Assembly (NCBI GenBank): GCA_900539255.1
Contig: UQBJ01000051.1
Span: 1 to 8,263, forward strand
Length of the DNA: 8,263 nt
Source of the DNA: an uncultured Campylobacter sp.
Lineage (GTDB): Bacteria; Campylobacterota; Campylobacteria; Campylobacterales; Campylobacteraceae
Direction: 5' to 3'
Part shown: positions 1-7,800 of the stretch, in pieces
Numbering within the stretch: the stretch's first letter is position 1
Layout: the number at the start of each line of letters is the position of its first letter
Position numbers and translations under genes: made by a program
Notes under the pieces: model-generated
What the model saw: only the letters and a program-made list of their open reading frames with translations
Database searches by the model: none
What the model was told of the DNA's origin: nothing

Positions 1-55
1 CAAATTCGTGGCAATCCAAAGGTAAATTTGCGTTTAAATTCGTGGATTGCCACGC
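1..55. repeat. Left copy of a 55-base inverted repeat, itself palindromic
   Basis: This stretch is the exact reverse complement of 8209-8263, with identity ending at position 56. Inside it, 7-18 and 43-54 form a perfect 12-bp stem (CGTGGCAATCCA with TGGATTGCCACG) around a 24-base AT-rich loop, so a single copy can fold into a hairpin or cruciform. A shorter, degraded relative lies at 294-353. The pattern fits a dispersed intergenic palindromic repeat of REP or MITE type. No transposase is present, and the outer limit of the repeat cannot be seen because it reaches the window edge. Confidence 0.85.
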
Positions 56-293
56 AGATTTTTGCAAAATTTGCTCGCAATGACGGCGCATTTTTGTCAT
101 TTTGAGCGTTAGCGAAAAATCCACACCGCTTGTCATTTTGAGTCTTTTGCAAAAAGGCGACCCAACGGGTTGCAAGGCGCAAGCCGCAGCAAAAAAATCC
201 ACAGAGATTAAAAGCACACTTACTATTTTTAAGATACTTCGCTTTCTTGCGAAAGCTCAGTATGACAAAATTTAGGGATTTGCTTGAATTTTT
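56..293. repeat. Intergenic mosaic of degenerate palindromic repeat units
   Basis: No convincing gene is present here. The tail of the left repeat family reaches about 84 (TTGCTCGCAATGAC). Two units then share a head and a tail: GTCATTTTGAG at 96-106 with AAAAATCCAC ending at 124, and GTCATTTTGAG at 132-142 with AAAAATCCAC ending at 202. The second unit carries about 40 extra bases in its middle. A third unit, about 231-266, has complementary arms around CTTTC/GAAAG and ends in CTCAGTATGAC. I know similar units from intergenic regions of Helicobacter and relatives. Their function is unknown and they are not CRISPRs, because spacing and unit length are irregular. Confidence 0.6.
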
Positions 294-353
294 GTGGCAA
301 AATTTGCTTAAATTTATGGTTTGCCACGCAAGGCGTGAGGCTTGCTCGCAATG
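294..353. repeat. Degraded copy of the terminal repeat family
   Basis: GTGGCAA at 294-300 pairs with TTGCCAC at 321-327, the same arms as in the 1-55 element. Between them is an AATTTGC-TTAAATT block that the terminal copy also has. As at the left end, the second arm is followed by GCA and then TTGCTCGCAATG (342-353). It lacks about ten bases (TCCAAAGGTA) found in the terminal copy. It is therefore a diverged member of the same family lying in the same orientation as the left copy. It sits about 60 bases upstream of the fabZ promoter. Confidence 0.6.
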
Positions 354-410
354 GCAAAAAATTTTTACAAGCGAAAAAACATTTTGTTTTTGTTTTGTTA
401 GCCTTTTTAG

Positions 411-418
411 GATAGAAT
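411..418 (+). promoter_or_regulatory. Probable sigma-70 promoter (-10 box) of the fabZ operon
   Basis: GATAGAAT matches the Campylobacter housekeeping form gnTAnAAT exactly. It is preceded by T-rich stretches (about 383-409) spaced roughly by a helix turn, as is usual where these bacteria lack a clear -35 box. Transcription would begin near 425, leaving a leader of about 45 bases. That leader contains a perfect 7-bp inverted repeat (AATGCTT/AAGCATT, 428-442) with a one-base centre, probably too tight to matter. Assigned by pattern only. Confidence 0.55.
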
Positions 419-468
419 TGCTTTTTTAATGCTTAAAGCATTGCAAGATACTTAAAAAAGGCGATTTG

Positions 469-909
469 ATGATAGACATTATGCAAATTCAGGCTATTTT
501 GCCGCACCGCTATCCGCTTTTGCTGGTGGATAGGATTAGCGAGTTAGAGCTTGGTAAATTCGTGCGTGGATATAAAAATATCAGCATTTCAGACCAAGTT
601 TTCAACGGGCATTTTCCAAATCACCCCATTTACCCGGGCGTTTTGATTTTGGAGGGTATGGCGCAAACAGGCGGTGTGCTGGCGTTTAAGTCTATGAGCG
701 AGCAGGTAAATCCCGCTGAAAAGGTGGTTTATTTCACAGGCATAGACGCGGCGAAGTTTAGAAACCCCGTGCGCGTGGGCGATAAGCTCGTGTATGAAAT
801 GAATGTCGTCAAAAATCGCGGTGCGCTGTGGGTTTTTGAGGGTAAAGCCTTTGTTGATGACACTTTGGTGGCAGAAGCACAGCTCAAAGCGATGATAATG
901 GATAGATGA
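469..909 (+). CDS. fabZ: 3-hydroxyacyl-[acyl-carrier-protein] dehydratase FabZ
   Basis: This cytoplasmic hot-dog-fold enzyme dehydrates beta-hydroxyacyl-ACP to trans-2-enoyl-ACP in fatty acid elongation. The 146-residue protein has the usual family length. It shows the ILPHRYPLLLVD start (9-21), the catalytic His48 in GHFPNHPIYPG, and the catalytic Glu62 in LEGMAQTGG. I chose the ATG at 469 because the protein then begins MIDIMQIQ, as I recall for C. jejuni FabZ (MIDVMEIQ), and because an AAAGG ribosome-binding site ends at 461, seven bases upstream. A TTG one codon earlier (466) is also open. It is the first gene of the operon and its stop overlaps the lpxA start. FabZ and LpxA compete for beta-hydroxyacyl-ACP, which may explain their pairing. 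Confidence 0.97.
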   Translation: MIDIMQIQAILPHRYPLLLVDRISELELGKFVRGYKNISISDQVFNGHFPNHPIYPGVLILEGMAQTGGVLAFKSMSEQVNPAEKVVYFTGIDAAKFRNPVRVGDKLVYEMNVVKNRGALWVFEGKAFVDDTLVAEAQLKAMIMDR

Positions 910-1703
910 TGAGCGAAATTCATTCAAGTGCGGTTGTGGAAAAGGGGGCGATTTTAGGCGAAAATGTCATCATCGAGCCTTATGCTTTCATCGGTAAAAA
1001 CGCTGTTTTGGGCGATGAATGCGTGGTAAAGCAAGGCGCACGCATACTTTCGCACACGACAATCGGCGCAAAAAGCCGAATTTTCTCTTATGCCATAGTG
1101 GGCGACATACCGCAAGACATTTCTTACAAGGACGGCGAGCTTGAAACAGGCGTGATAATCGGCGAAAATTCCACTATCCGCGAATTTGCGACTATAAATT
1201 CAGGCACGGCAAAGGGAGACGGCTTTACTCGCATAGGCGCAAACGCCTTTATAATGGCTTATTGCCACATAGCGCACGATTGCAAGCTTGGAAACAATGT
1301 GATTTTAGCCAACAACGCCACGCTTGCAGGACACGTGGAGCTTGGGGATTTCGTTGTCGTGGGCGGGCTAACGCCTATTCATCAGTTTGTCAAGGTGGGC
1401 GAAGGCGCGATGATAGCAGGTGCAAGCGCACTTTCGCAAGACATAGTGCCTTTTTGCTTAGCTGAGGGCAACCGCGCAAAGATAAGAAGCCTAAATTTAG
1501 TAGGAATTCGCCGCCGTTTTGATAAAGATGAGGTTGAAAAAATCAACAAGGCTTATAAATTTTTATTCAAGCACAGTGACTTAAAAGCCGCAGCTAGCGA
1601 GCTTTTGCCAAAATGTGAAAGCGAAAATGTCCGCAAAATGTGTGAATTTATCTTAAACACCACGCGCGGAATTCCTGTTTATAGGGGTAAGGACGATGAG
1701 TAA
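909..1703 (+). CDS. lpxA: UDP-N-acetylglucosamine O-acyltransferase LpxA
   Basis: LpxA catalyses the first step of lipid A synthesis, moving a beta-hydroxyacyl chain from ACP to UDP-GlcNAc in the cytoplasm. Roughly residues 1-190 show hexapeptide repeats of the left-handed beta-helix (IGKNAVLGD, VIIGENSTI, LGNNVILANNATLAG). The C-terminal 75 residues are the helical domain, with RRRFDKDEV near 201-209. His123 in HIAHDC matches the catalytic His125 of E. coli; His120, His141 and His158 also sit at conserved sites. The length of 264 residues is normal. Starting at 909 gives MSEIHSSAV, which lines up with the C. jejuni start. An ATG at 906 is equally open and would give a 4-base ATGA overlap with fabZ. 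Either way translation is probably coupled to fabZ, since I see no strong ribosome-binding site. Confidence 0.96.
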   Translation: MSEIHSSAVVEKGAILGENVIIEPYAFIGKNAVLGDECVVKQGARILSHTTIGAKSRIFSYAIVGDIPQDISYKDGELETGVIIGENSTIREFATINSGTAKGDGFTRIGANAFIMAYCHIAHDCKLGNNVILANNATLAGHVELGDFVVVGGLTPIHQFVKVGEGAMIAGASALSQDIVPFCLAEGNRAKIRSLNLVGIRRRFDKDEVEKINKAYKFLFKHSDLKAAASELLPKCESENVRKMCEFILNTTRGIPVYRGKDDE

Positions 1704-2943
1704 GTGTAGTTTTTGCGGAACGCAGGGCGTTGTAGCTTCGCAGCGAACGAGTTTGATGGATAAAATTCTACTCACTACCGAGTATCAGCACGCTTTTATT
1801 TGCGAAAATTGCGCGAAAAACGCTTATGAGGCGTTTTTTGGCGAGAGCAAAGTGGCTTTGCAAGCGCAAAAACCAAGCATTGAATTCAAAAATATCACGC
1901 CAAAAGAGCTTAAAGCGCACCTTGACAAGTATGTCATCGGGCAAGAGCGCGCTAAAAAGGTGTTTAGCGTGGGCGTGTATAACCACTATAAGCGCATTTT
2001 CAAGGCTATCACAAAGGACGATGACACTGAGCTTTTTAAATCCAACATTTTGCTCGTAGGTCCAACAGGTAGCGGCAAAACCTTGCTTGCACAGACTTTG
2101 GCTCGCTTTTTAGATGTCCCCATAGCCATTTGCGATGCGACTTCCTTAACAGAGGCTGGCTATGTGGGCGAGGATGTTGAAAATATACTCACAAGGCTTG
2201 TCCAAGCTGCTGATGGCGATGTGAAAAAGGCGCAAATGGGCATAGTTTTCATCGATGAAATCGATAAAATCGCCAGAATGAGCGAAAACCGCTCCATTAC
2301 GCGCGATGTAAGCGGCGAGGGCGTGCAGCAAGCCTTGCTTAAAATCATCGAGGGTAGCCTTGTCAATATCCCCCCAAAGGGCGGGCGCAAGCATCCAAAC
2401 CAAGATTTTATCCAAATTGATACTTCAAACATTTTGTTTGTTTGCGGGGGCGCGTTTGACGGCTTAGAGCAAATTTTAAAGCGAAAAGTAGGCGATAAAG
2501 TCGTGGGTTTTGCGAGCGAAAAGGACAAAAAAGACAAGAATTCATTACTTGAAAAGATAGAGCCTGATGATTTGGTGCATTTTGGGCTTATCCCCGAGCT
2601 TATCGGCAGGCTTCATATCATCGCAAGCCTAAATGAGCTTGATGAAAAGGATATGGTGCGAATTTTAACCGAGCCAAAAAATGCTATCATCAAGCAGTAT
2701 CAAAAGCTTTTTGCGATTGACGGCGTGAGTCTTAAATTTGAAGACGATGCGCTCAGTGCCATAGCTAAGCTAGCATTAGAGCGCAAGACGGGCGCAAGGG
2801 GCTTGCGAAGTATCATCGAAGAAATGATGATTGATTTAATGTTTGAGTTACCAGAGTTTAAAAATTATGATATAATCATCACCAAAGAAGTGGTGCAAAA
2901 AGGCGCAAAGCCTTTGTTCATCAAAACCAAAAAGGCGGTATAA
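1696..2943 (+). CDS. clpX: ATP-dependent Clp protease ATP-binding subunit ClpX
   Basis: ClpX is the hexameric AAA+ unfoldase that feeds substrates to the ClpP peptidase. The 415 residues are typical. The N-terminal zinc-binding domain has Cys4, Cys7, Cys36 and Cys39. The AAA+ module shows Walker A GPTGSGKT (122-129), the GYVG pore loop (155-158), Walker B ending in Asp187-Glu188, the RKH pore loop (231-233), the arginine finger Arg305 in LIGR and sensor-2 Arg368 in GARGLR. The ClpP-docking loop reads VGF (270-272), where E. coli has IGF. The ATG overlaps the lpxA end by 8 bases, with AGGGG at 1683-1687 as a well-spaced ribosome-binding site. No clpP lies in the window. All key residues are intact, so it should be functional. 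Confidence 0.98.
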   Translation: MSKCSFCGTQGVVASQRTSLMDKILLTTEYQHAFICENCAKNAYEAFFGESKVALQAQKPSIEFKNITPKELKAHLDKYVIGQERAKKVFSVGVYNHYKRIFKAITKDDDTELFKSNILLVGPTGSGKTLLAQTLARFLDVPIAICDATSLTEAGYVGEDVENILTRLVQAADGDVKKAQMGIVFIDEIDKIARMSENRSITRDVSGEGVQQALLKIIEGSLVNIPPKGGRKHPNQDFIQIDTSNILFVCGGAFDGLEQILKRKVGDKVVGFASEKDKKDKNSLLEKIEPDDLVHFGLIPELIGRLHIIASLNELDEKDMVRILTEPKNAIIKQYQKLFAIDGVSLKFEDDALSAIAKLALERKTGARGLRSIIEEMMIDLMFELPEFKNYDIIITKEVVQKGAKPLFIKTKKAV

Positions 2944-2944
2944 A

Positions 2945-3988
2945 ATGATTTTTGACCAAGTTGTGGGATTTTTTTCCAGCGATATGGGGATAGATTTAGG
3001 CACGGCAAACACGCTTGTGCTTGTCAAAGACAAGGGCATAGTCATCAACGAACCCTCAGTTGTCGCCATAGAACGCGACAGATACGGCGGAGGAAAGCCT
3101 AGAATTCTAGCTGTGGGCAAAGAGGCAAAAGAAATGGTCGGCAAAACCCCGGGCAACATAGAAGCCATTCGCCCGATGAAAGATGGCGTTATTGCGGACT
3201 TTGATATGACTGAAAAGATGATTCGCTATTTCATCGAAAAAACTCACCGCCGCAAGAATTTCTTGCGTCCGCGCATAGTGATTTCCGTGCCTTATGGCTT
3301 GACACAAGTGGAGCGAAAAGCTGTGCGTGAGAGTGCTTTAAGTGCTGGTGCTAGGGAGGTTTTTCTCATCGAAGAGCCTATGGCGGCGGCTATCGGGGCT
3401 GATTTACCTATACAAGAACCAAAGGGCAATCTCATCATCGACATAGGCGGTGGCACGACTGAAATCGGCGTAACTTCACTTGGCGGGCTTGTCATCTCTA
3501 AATCAATCCGCGTGGCGGGCGATAAGCTGGATTCAAGCATTGTGGCGTGGATGAAAACTCACCGCGGGCTTGTCATCGGCGATAGAACCGCTGAGGAAGT
3601 TAAAATCAAAATCGGCTCAGCTTTTCCTATGGACAAAGAGCTTTCTATGGGCGTTAAGGGGCGCGACCAAATCACAGGGCTTTTGCAACGCATAGAAATT
3701 ACGAGCGAAGATGTCCGTGAGGCTATGCTTGAAAATCTCAAAGAAATCGCCGATGCCCTAAAAGAAGTGCTTGAAAAAATGCCAGCTGACTTAGCAGGCG
3801 ACATAGTAGAAAACGGCATAGTGTTAAGCGGCGGCGGGGCTTTAATCCGTGGGCTTGACAAGTATCTATCAGAGACCGTTCGCTTGCCCGCTTATGTGGC
3901 TGATGAGCCGCTTAAATGCGTGGCGCGTGGCACGGGCAGGATTTTAGAAGAGATAAAATTGTTGCAACAGCTGACTAATGAAGAATAA
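2945..3988 (+). CDS. mreB: Rod shape-determining protein MreB (bacterial actin)
   Basis: MreB forms membrane-bound antiparallel filaments that guide the cell-wall elongation complex. The 347-residue protein has the normal length. It begins with a hydrophobic, amphipathic-looking stretch (MIFDQVVGFF) that would bind the inner face of the membrane. The actin-fold nucleotide motifs follow: phosphate-1 GIDLGTANTLV (15-25), phosphate-2 IDIGGGTTEIG (165-175) and the adenosine motif around IVLSGGGALIRG (292-303). Conserved blocks KEAKEMVGKTPG and VPYGLTQVERKAVRESA are also present. The start lies one base after the clpX stop, with an AAGG-type ribosome-binding site in the end of clpX at about 2932-2935. 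The gene end overlaps mreC by 11 bases, as expected for proteins needed together. Confidence 0.98.
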   Translation: MIFDQVVGFFSSDMGIDLGTANTLVLVKDKGIVINEPSVVAIERDRYGGGKPRILAVGKEAKEMVGKTPGNIEAIRPMKDGVIADFDMTEKMIRYFIEKTHRRKNFLRPRIVISVPYGLTQVERKAVRESALSAGAREVFLIEEPMAAAIGADLPIQEPKGNLIIDIGGGTTEIGVTSLGGLVISKSIRVAGDKLDSSIVAWMKTHRGLVIGDRTAEEVKIKIGSAFPMDKELSMGVKGRDQITGLLQRIEITSEDVREAMLENLKEIADALKEVLEKMPADLAGDIVENGIVLSGGGALIRGLDKYLSETVRLPAYVADEPLKCVARGTGRILEEIKLLQQLTNEE

Positions 3989-4730
3989 AATTCGCTATTT
4001 GCTCATTGTATCTTTTTTACTCTTTATGTCCCTTTATTTTGGCGGATTCGTAAAAAAGGGCGTGCTGGGTGTCAATGACCGCGTGATTGAGCGGTATTAT
4101 GATGTGAAAAACGCCGTTATTGACACTATCAACGAGCATTTTAATCAAGTCGAAGAAATCCGCTTTTTACGCGCTAAAAACGAGGCATTAGAGCAATCAA
4201 GCGCCTTGCTTTCTACCTTTGCAAATCAGCTCAATATGATTTTGGAGGACAAAAATTCCACACTTTACTATCCGCAAATTTCGCTTGTCAAAGCCATATC
4301 TTTCGTGCAAATCAACAACTACACGAAAATTTGGCTGTCCTTTTCAGGCGCACTTGCTGGCACGCGCAACCAAGGGCTTATCTTTCAAGGCTACACGGCA
4401 GGTATCGCTGTGGTAAAGGACGGGCGTTTGATGGGCATCTTGCAAGGCGATGAGGACTGCACCTTTTCCGTGTATGTGGGCAAAAAGAAAATTCCCGGTG
4501 TCGCGCAAGGGCGAAACGGCAGGGTTGTGGTGAAATTCATACCCAAATGGGAAAAGATAAATATCGGCGATGAGGTGCTTACAAGCGGGCTTGATGAGAT
4601 TTTTTTCAGCGGCGTGCCTGTGGGGCGCGTGGTGAGCGTTTTGAGCGAGGATATGTATCAAAGTGCCGAGCTTGAAACCTTCGCTAAAATCAACATTCCA
4701 AGCTATATGTATCTCATCGAAAGATTTTAG
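3978..4730 (+). CDS. mreC: Rod shape-determining protein MreC
   Basis: MreC is the bitopic inner-membrane partner of MreB that scaffolds and activates the elongation synthases from the periplasm. The 250 residues start with a short basic stretch (MKNKIR) and one membrane segment (about 7-24). A predicted coiled coil follows (about 45-90, VEEIRFLRAKNEALEQSSALL), then the periplasmic beta domains. The family signature appears as GDEVLTSGLDEIFFSGVPVGRV (197-218). The length is close to other Campylobacter MreC proteins as I recall them. The ATG lies inside the end of mreB in another frame, so translation is probably coupled. This is the last gene of the conserved cluster. As I recall, C. jejuni continues with the carB region, whereas here a protease gene follows. 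Confidence 0.95.
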   Translation: MKNKIRYLLIVSFLLFMSLYFGGFVKKGVLGVNDRVIERYYDVKNAVIDTINEHFNQVEEIRFLRAKNEALEQSSALLSTFANQLNMILEDKNSTLYYPQISLVKAISFVQINNYTKIWLSFSGALAGTRNQGLIFQGYTAGIAVVKDGRLMGILQGDEDCTFSVYVGKKKIPGVAQGRNGRVVVKFIPKWEKINIGDEVLTSGLDEIFFSGVPVGRVVSVLSEDMYQSAELETFAKINIPSYMYLIERF

Positions 4731-4768
4731 GTTAAATTCACACTTATCAAATTCGCCTTAAATTTGGC

Positions 4769-4774
4769 TATAAT
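4769..4774 (+). promoter_or_regulatory. Probable -10 box of the autotransporter gene
   Basis: A perfect TATAAT lies in the 70-base gap after mreC, 26 bases before the start codon, with AT-rich DNA upstream and no clear -35 box, as is common in Campylobacter. Transcription from about 4781 would leave a leader near 20 bases. I see no hairpin terminator between mreC and this site, so read-through from the operon is also possible. Confidence 0.6.
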
Positions 4775-4790
4775 GTTTTGAAAATGTTTT

Positions 4791-4796
4791 AAGGAA
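4791..4796 (+). promoter_or_regulatory. Ribosome-binding site that decides the TTG start
   Basis: AAGGAA sits four bases before the TTG at 4801. The nearest upstream ATG (4784) is followed at once by a TAA in its frame. The first in-frame ATG downstream is codon 23 and would delete most of the signal peptide. The TTG is therefore the only start that fits both this site and secretion. Confidence 0.75.
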
Positions 4797-4800
4797 AGCT

Positions 4801-7800
4801 TTGAGAATTCAAAAACTAACGCCGTTAAAACCTTATCATTTCATCTTGGTGTTTTTAGCCCTTTTTATGTCAAATTTAAAGGCTTTAACGAGCTTTGAAT
4901 TACACAACATTGACAAAGCGCACACGCAAGGCTACACGGGCAAGGGCGTAAATATAGGCATTGTAGATAGCATTTTCAACCCAAACCACGAGCTACTTTT
5001 TGGTAAATTCCTTGAACCGCCGATAAACAACACCTACAAAGAACCCACAAACAATCACGGCAACCATATCGCTGGCATAGCCGCTGCTGTAAGGACGGAC
5101 GGCGCAAATTACGGCGTAGCTTATAACTCCAAAATCGTGGCTTATGGAAATTTAGGAATGAGCAACTACTACACAGGCTTTGGCGCAATGCTTACCCACA
5201 ATGTCAGAGTCATCAACAACTCTCACACCGCCTTTTATCCGCAGTTTGTCGAATTTACCCGTCAAAACAACAGCATTTTAATCGTCTATGCAAGCGGCAA
5301 TGACGGCGCACTCACGCCCACGCTCGCTGCTAAACACGGCACGGGCAGCGCAAAAAGCGGCGGTAGTGATGCGAGTTTTCCCGACACTTACTACAATCTT
5401 GGTGCTTGGCTTACGGTTGGCAATATCGATTCAAACTCTGTCAAACGCAAAGATGACGGCTCGCTTGAAGTTCTTGCAAGGGCAGTTGGCGGCAAATCCG
5501 CTTCTACAAACCTATGTCAAGGCGCAAGGGCTTACTGCGTAATGGCAGCTGGCACGGACATACTCTCAGCTGGCTATGCGAACGGCTCGCTTTATAAAGG
5601 CACAGGCACTTCACAAGCCGCACCAGCCGTAAGTGGAGTAGCCGCACTTTTGGCTGAAAAATTTCCCTTTTTAAACGGCAAACAGCTTGCTGATTTTATC
5701 TTAACCACTGCAAACAAAGACTTTACCGCACCCAAAGTAATCTATAAATACAACACAAACACAGGTTTATATGACATTATTTACATTGACAGCGAAATTC
5801 CAAAAATCGGCAGCACAAACGATAAGGCGCAAATTTTAAAGGATTTGCGAGCCGCTTATGTAATTTTTACCGAAGATAACTACAAAAACGCAAATGTCAT
5901 CAAAATGAGCAAAGATGAAGTTTTCGGGCAAGGAATTGTTGATGCGGCTGCTGCTTTGCGTGGGCTTGCTATGATAGATATAAATCGCTTGGGCGAAAGC
6001 GACATAAAGACTTTTAACGGCACGCAAGCAGCTTTTTACACGCTTGACACCAAAGGACACAACGCGCTTTTTGAAAACGACATTTCGCAAAGAACTTGGG
6101 ATGCAAAATACCAAAATTCAAGCGTTCAAGCACAACTTGGCGCAAAGATGAAAAATTTAAACGCTGGCTTGATAAAAACAGGTGCTGGCACTTTGAGTAT
6201 AAGTGGAAATTTAAATTATTTGGGCGATACCATTGTGGAAAATGGTGAGTTAAGGCTACTTGGCAAGGGCGGCGTGATAAAAGCAAGAATGATGAGTGAA
6301 AATTTAGCGCAAATTTCAAGTCAAAATTTAAGTCAAAGCGTAAATTTAAACGCAAATTTAGAGCAAAATTTAGCTAAAAATTCAAATCAAAACACACAAA
6401 TAAATTTCAACTCAATCACAGGGCAGATTTTTGATGAGCTTTCAAATCCAAATTCAGCCAAAATTTCAAGCCAAAATTTAGCGCAAAATGTAAATCCCCC
6501 CCCCCCAGCTAGTTTCTTTTTATCAGCACCAAATTTATCCCAAATTTCACGCCAAAATTCAAACGCTTTAAGCGTGGCAGGCAGCGTGCTAGTGCGAACA
6601 CAAGGCACTTTAAGCACGAGCGCAAATGTAAGTATAGCCAAAGATTTAGACAATGAAGGCGTTCTAAATGTCGGCTTAAACGCGCCAAGCCTTTTAAGCG
6701 TGGGCGGCAAATACAGCCAAAAGCAAAACGCCACGCTCAAACTCAGCTTTTTCGCCGACACAGGCGCAAATTCAGCCCTAAAAGCTACGATTTACGACAT
6801 AAAAGGCGGCGCGCTCATCTACAAGCCGCTGAGCGCGAGCATAGCCGAGCGCACTCTTGTGCTAGATTTGCAAGGGCTTGAAAAGCAACTAGCAAATTTC
6901 ACAACAATCACGCTTGATAACAGCGGATATGCCCTAAAATACGAGCTTTTGGGCGACAACAAAACCCTACGCATCAGCGGCAAGCCAAACGCTTATGCGG
7001 ATTTTGATGGCGCAAATGAAAGCCTAGCAAGCGTTTTAAGGGCGATGAGCGGAGCAAATATAAATGACGCTTATCAAAACTTTTTTAGGACTTTAAATAA
7101 TATGAATTTTAACGACTACAAAACAACCCTGCAAAGCCTTGATGAGAAAGCAAATTTGGAGCAAAACGAGCAAATTTTGCTCTCACAGAGCAAAAACACG
7201 CTTGAAAATGTGCTTGAATTGCAAAATGCAAGCACGCAGTGGCTTTTAAAACCCCATTTTAGCGTTATAAAATCAAAAGACACAAGCGCAAACCGCATAG
7301 GCACGAGCATTTATGCAAACAAAATCAATCCGCTTTCGACTTTTTCAGCCTTTTTGCACTATGACACGCTTTTAAACAAGGCGAGTCAAAAGGTAAATTC
7401 GCAAAGTTTGAGCGTGGGCGTAGGCGCAAAACAAGCTATGCAGGGCTTTGGGCTTTTTGGCGGAGCAAGTGTAGGCGGGGCTTTAAACAGCGTGAAAACG
7501 GAGTCAAACCTAAGATACAACGCCCTTTTTGCCAACGCTTGGGCGGGTGCTGATACGAAGTTTGCGCTTTATGGCGCAAAGCTTGTGCCTACGGCTTTTG
7601 TGAGCTATCATCTCTTTCATCAAGGCAAAATCGATGAAAGCAAAGTGCTTTTCGCAAGGCAGATTGCGCCGACAAATTCGCATTTTGTGTCGGCAAATGC
7701 GGGCGTGAATTTAAGGCAAAATTTAAACAAGGCTTTAAACGCAAGTGCTTATGGCTTTTACGAGCGGCGAATTTTAGGCAAAGAATTTCAAAATGAAGCT

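Noticed and set aside
56..293. Possible CRISPR array in the repeat-rich left end
   Set aside because: Units differ in length and sequence, spacing is irregular, and there are no cas genes.
247..429. 60-codon open frame upstream of fabZ
   Set aside because: It begins at a TTG without a ribosome-binding site, runs through palindromic repeat units and the fabZ promoter, and encodes no recognisable domain. It is a by-product of the repeats.
428..442. Small perfect inverted repeat in the fabZ leader as terminator or attenuator
   Set aside because: The centre is one base, the stem is AT-rich, and no T-run follows on the + strand.
589..927. Minus-strand open frames opposite fabZ, clpX, mreB and the autotransporter
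   Set aside because: They lie opposite clearly coding, conserved genes, lack ribosome-binding sites and give low-complexity translations. They are shadows.
6343..6360. An 18-base word (AATTTAAACGCAAATTTA) shared by the autotransporter and the right terminal repeat at 8224-8241
   Set aside because: The whole window is rich in AAATTTA and CGCAAATTT words, so this probably reflects word bias and not insertion of the repeat into the gene.
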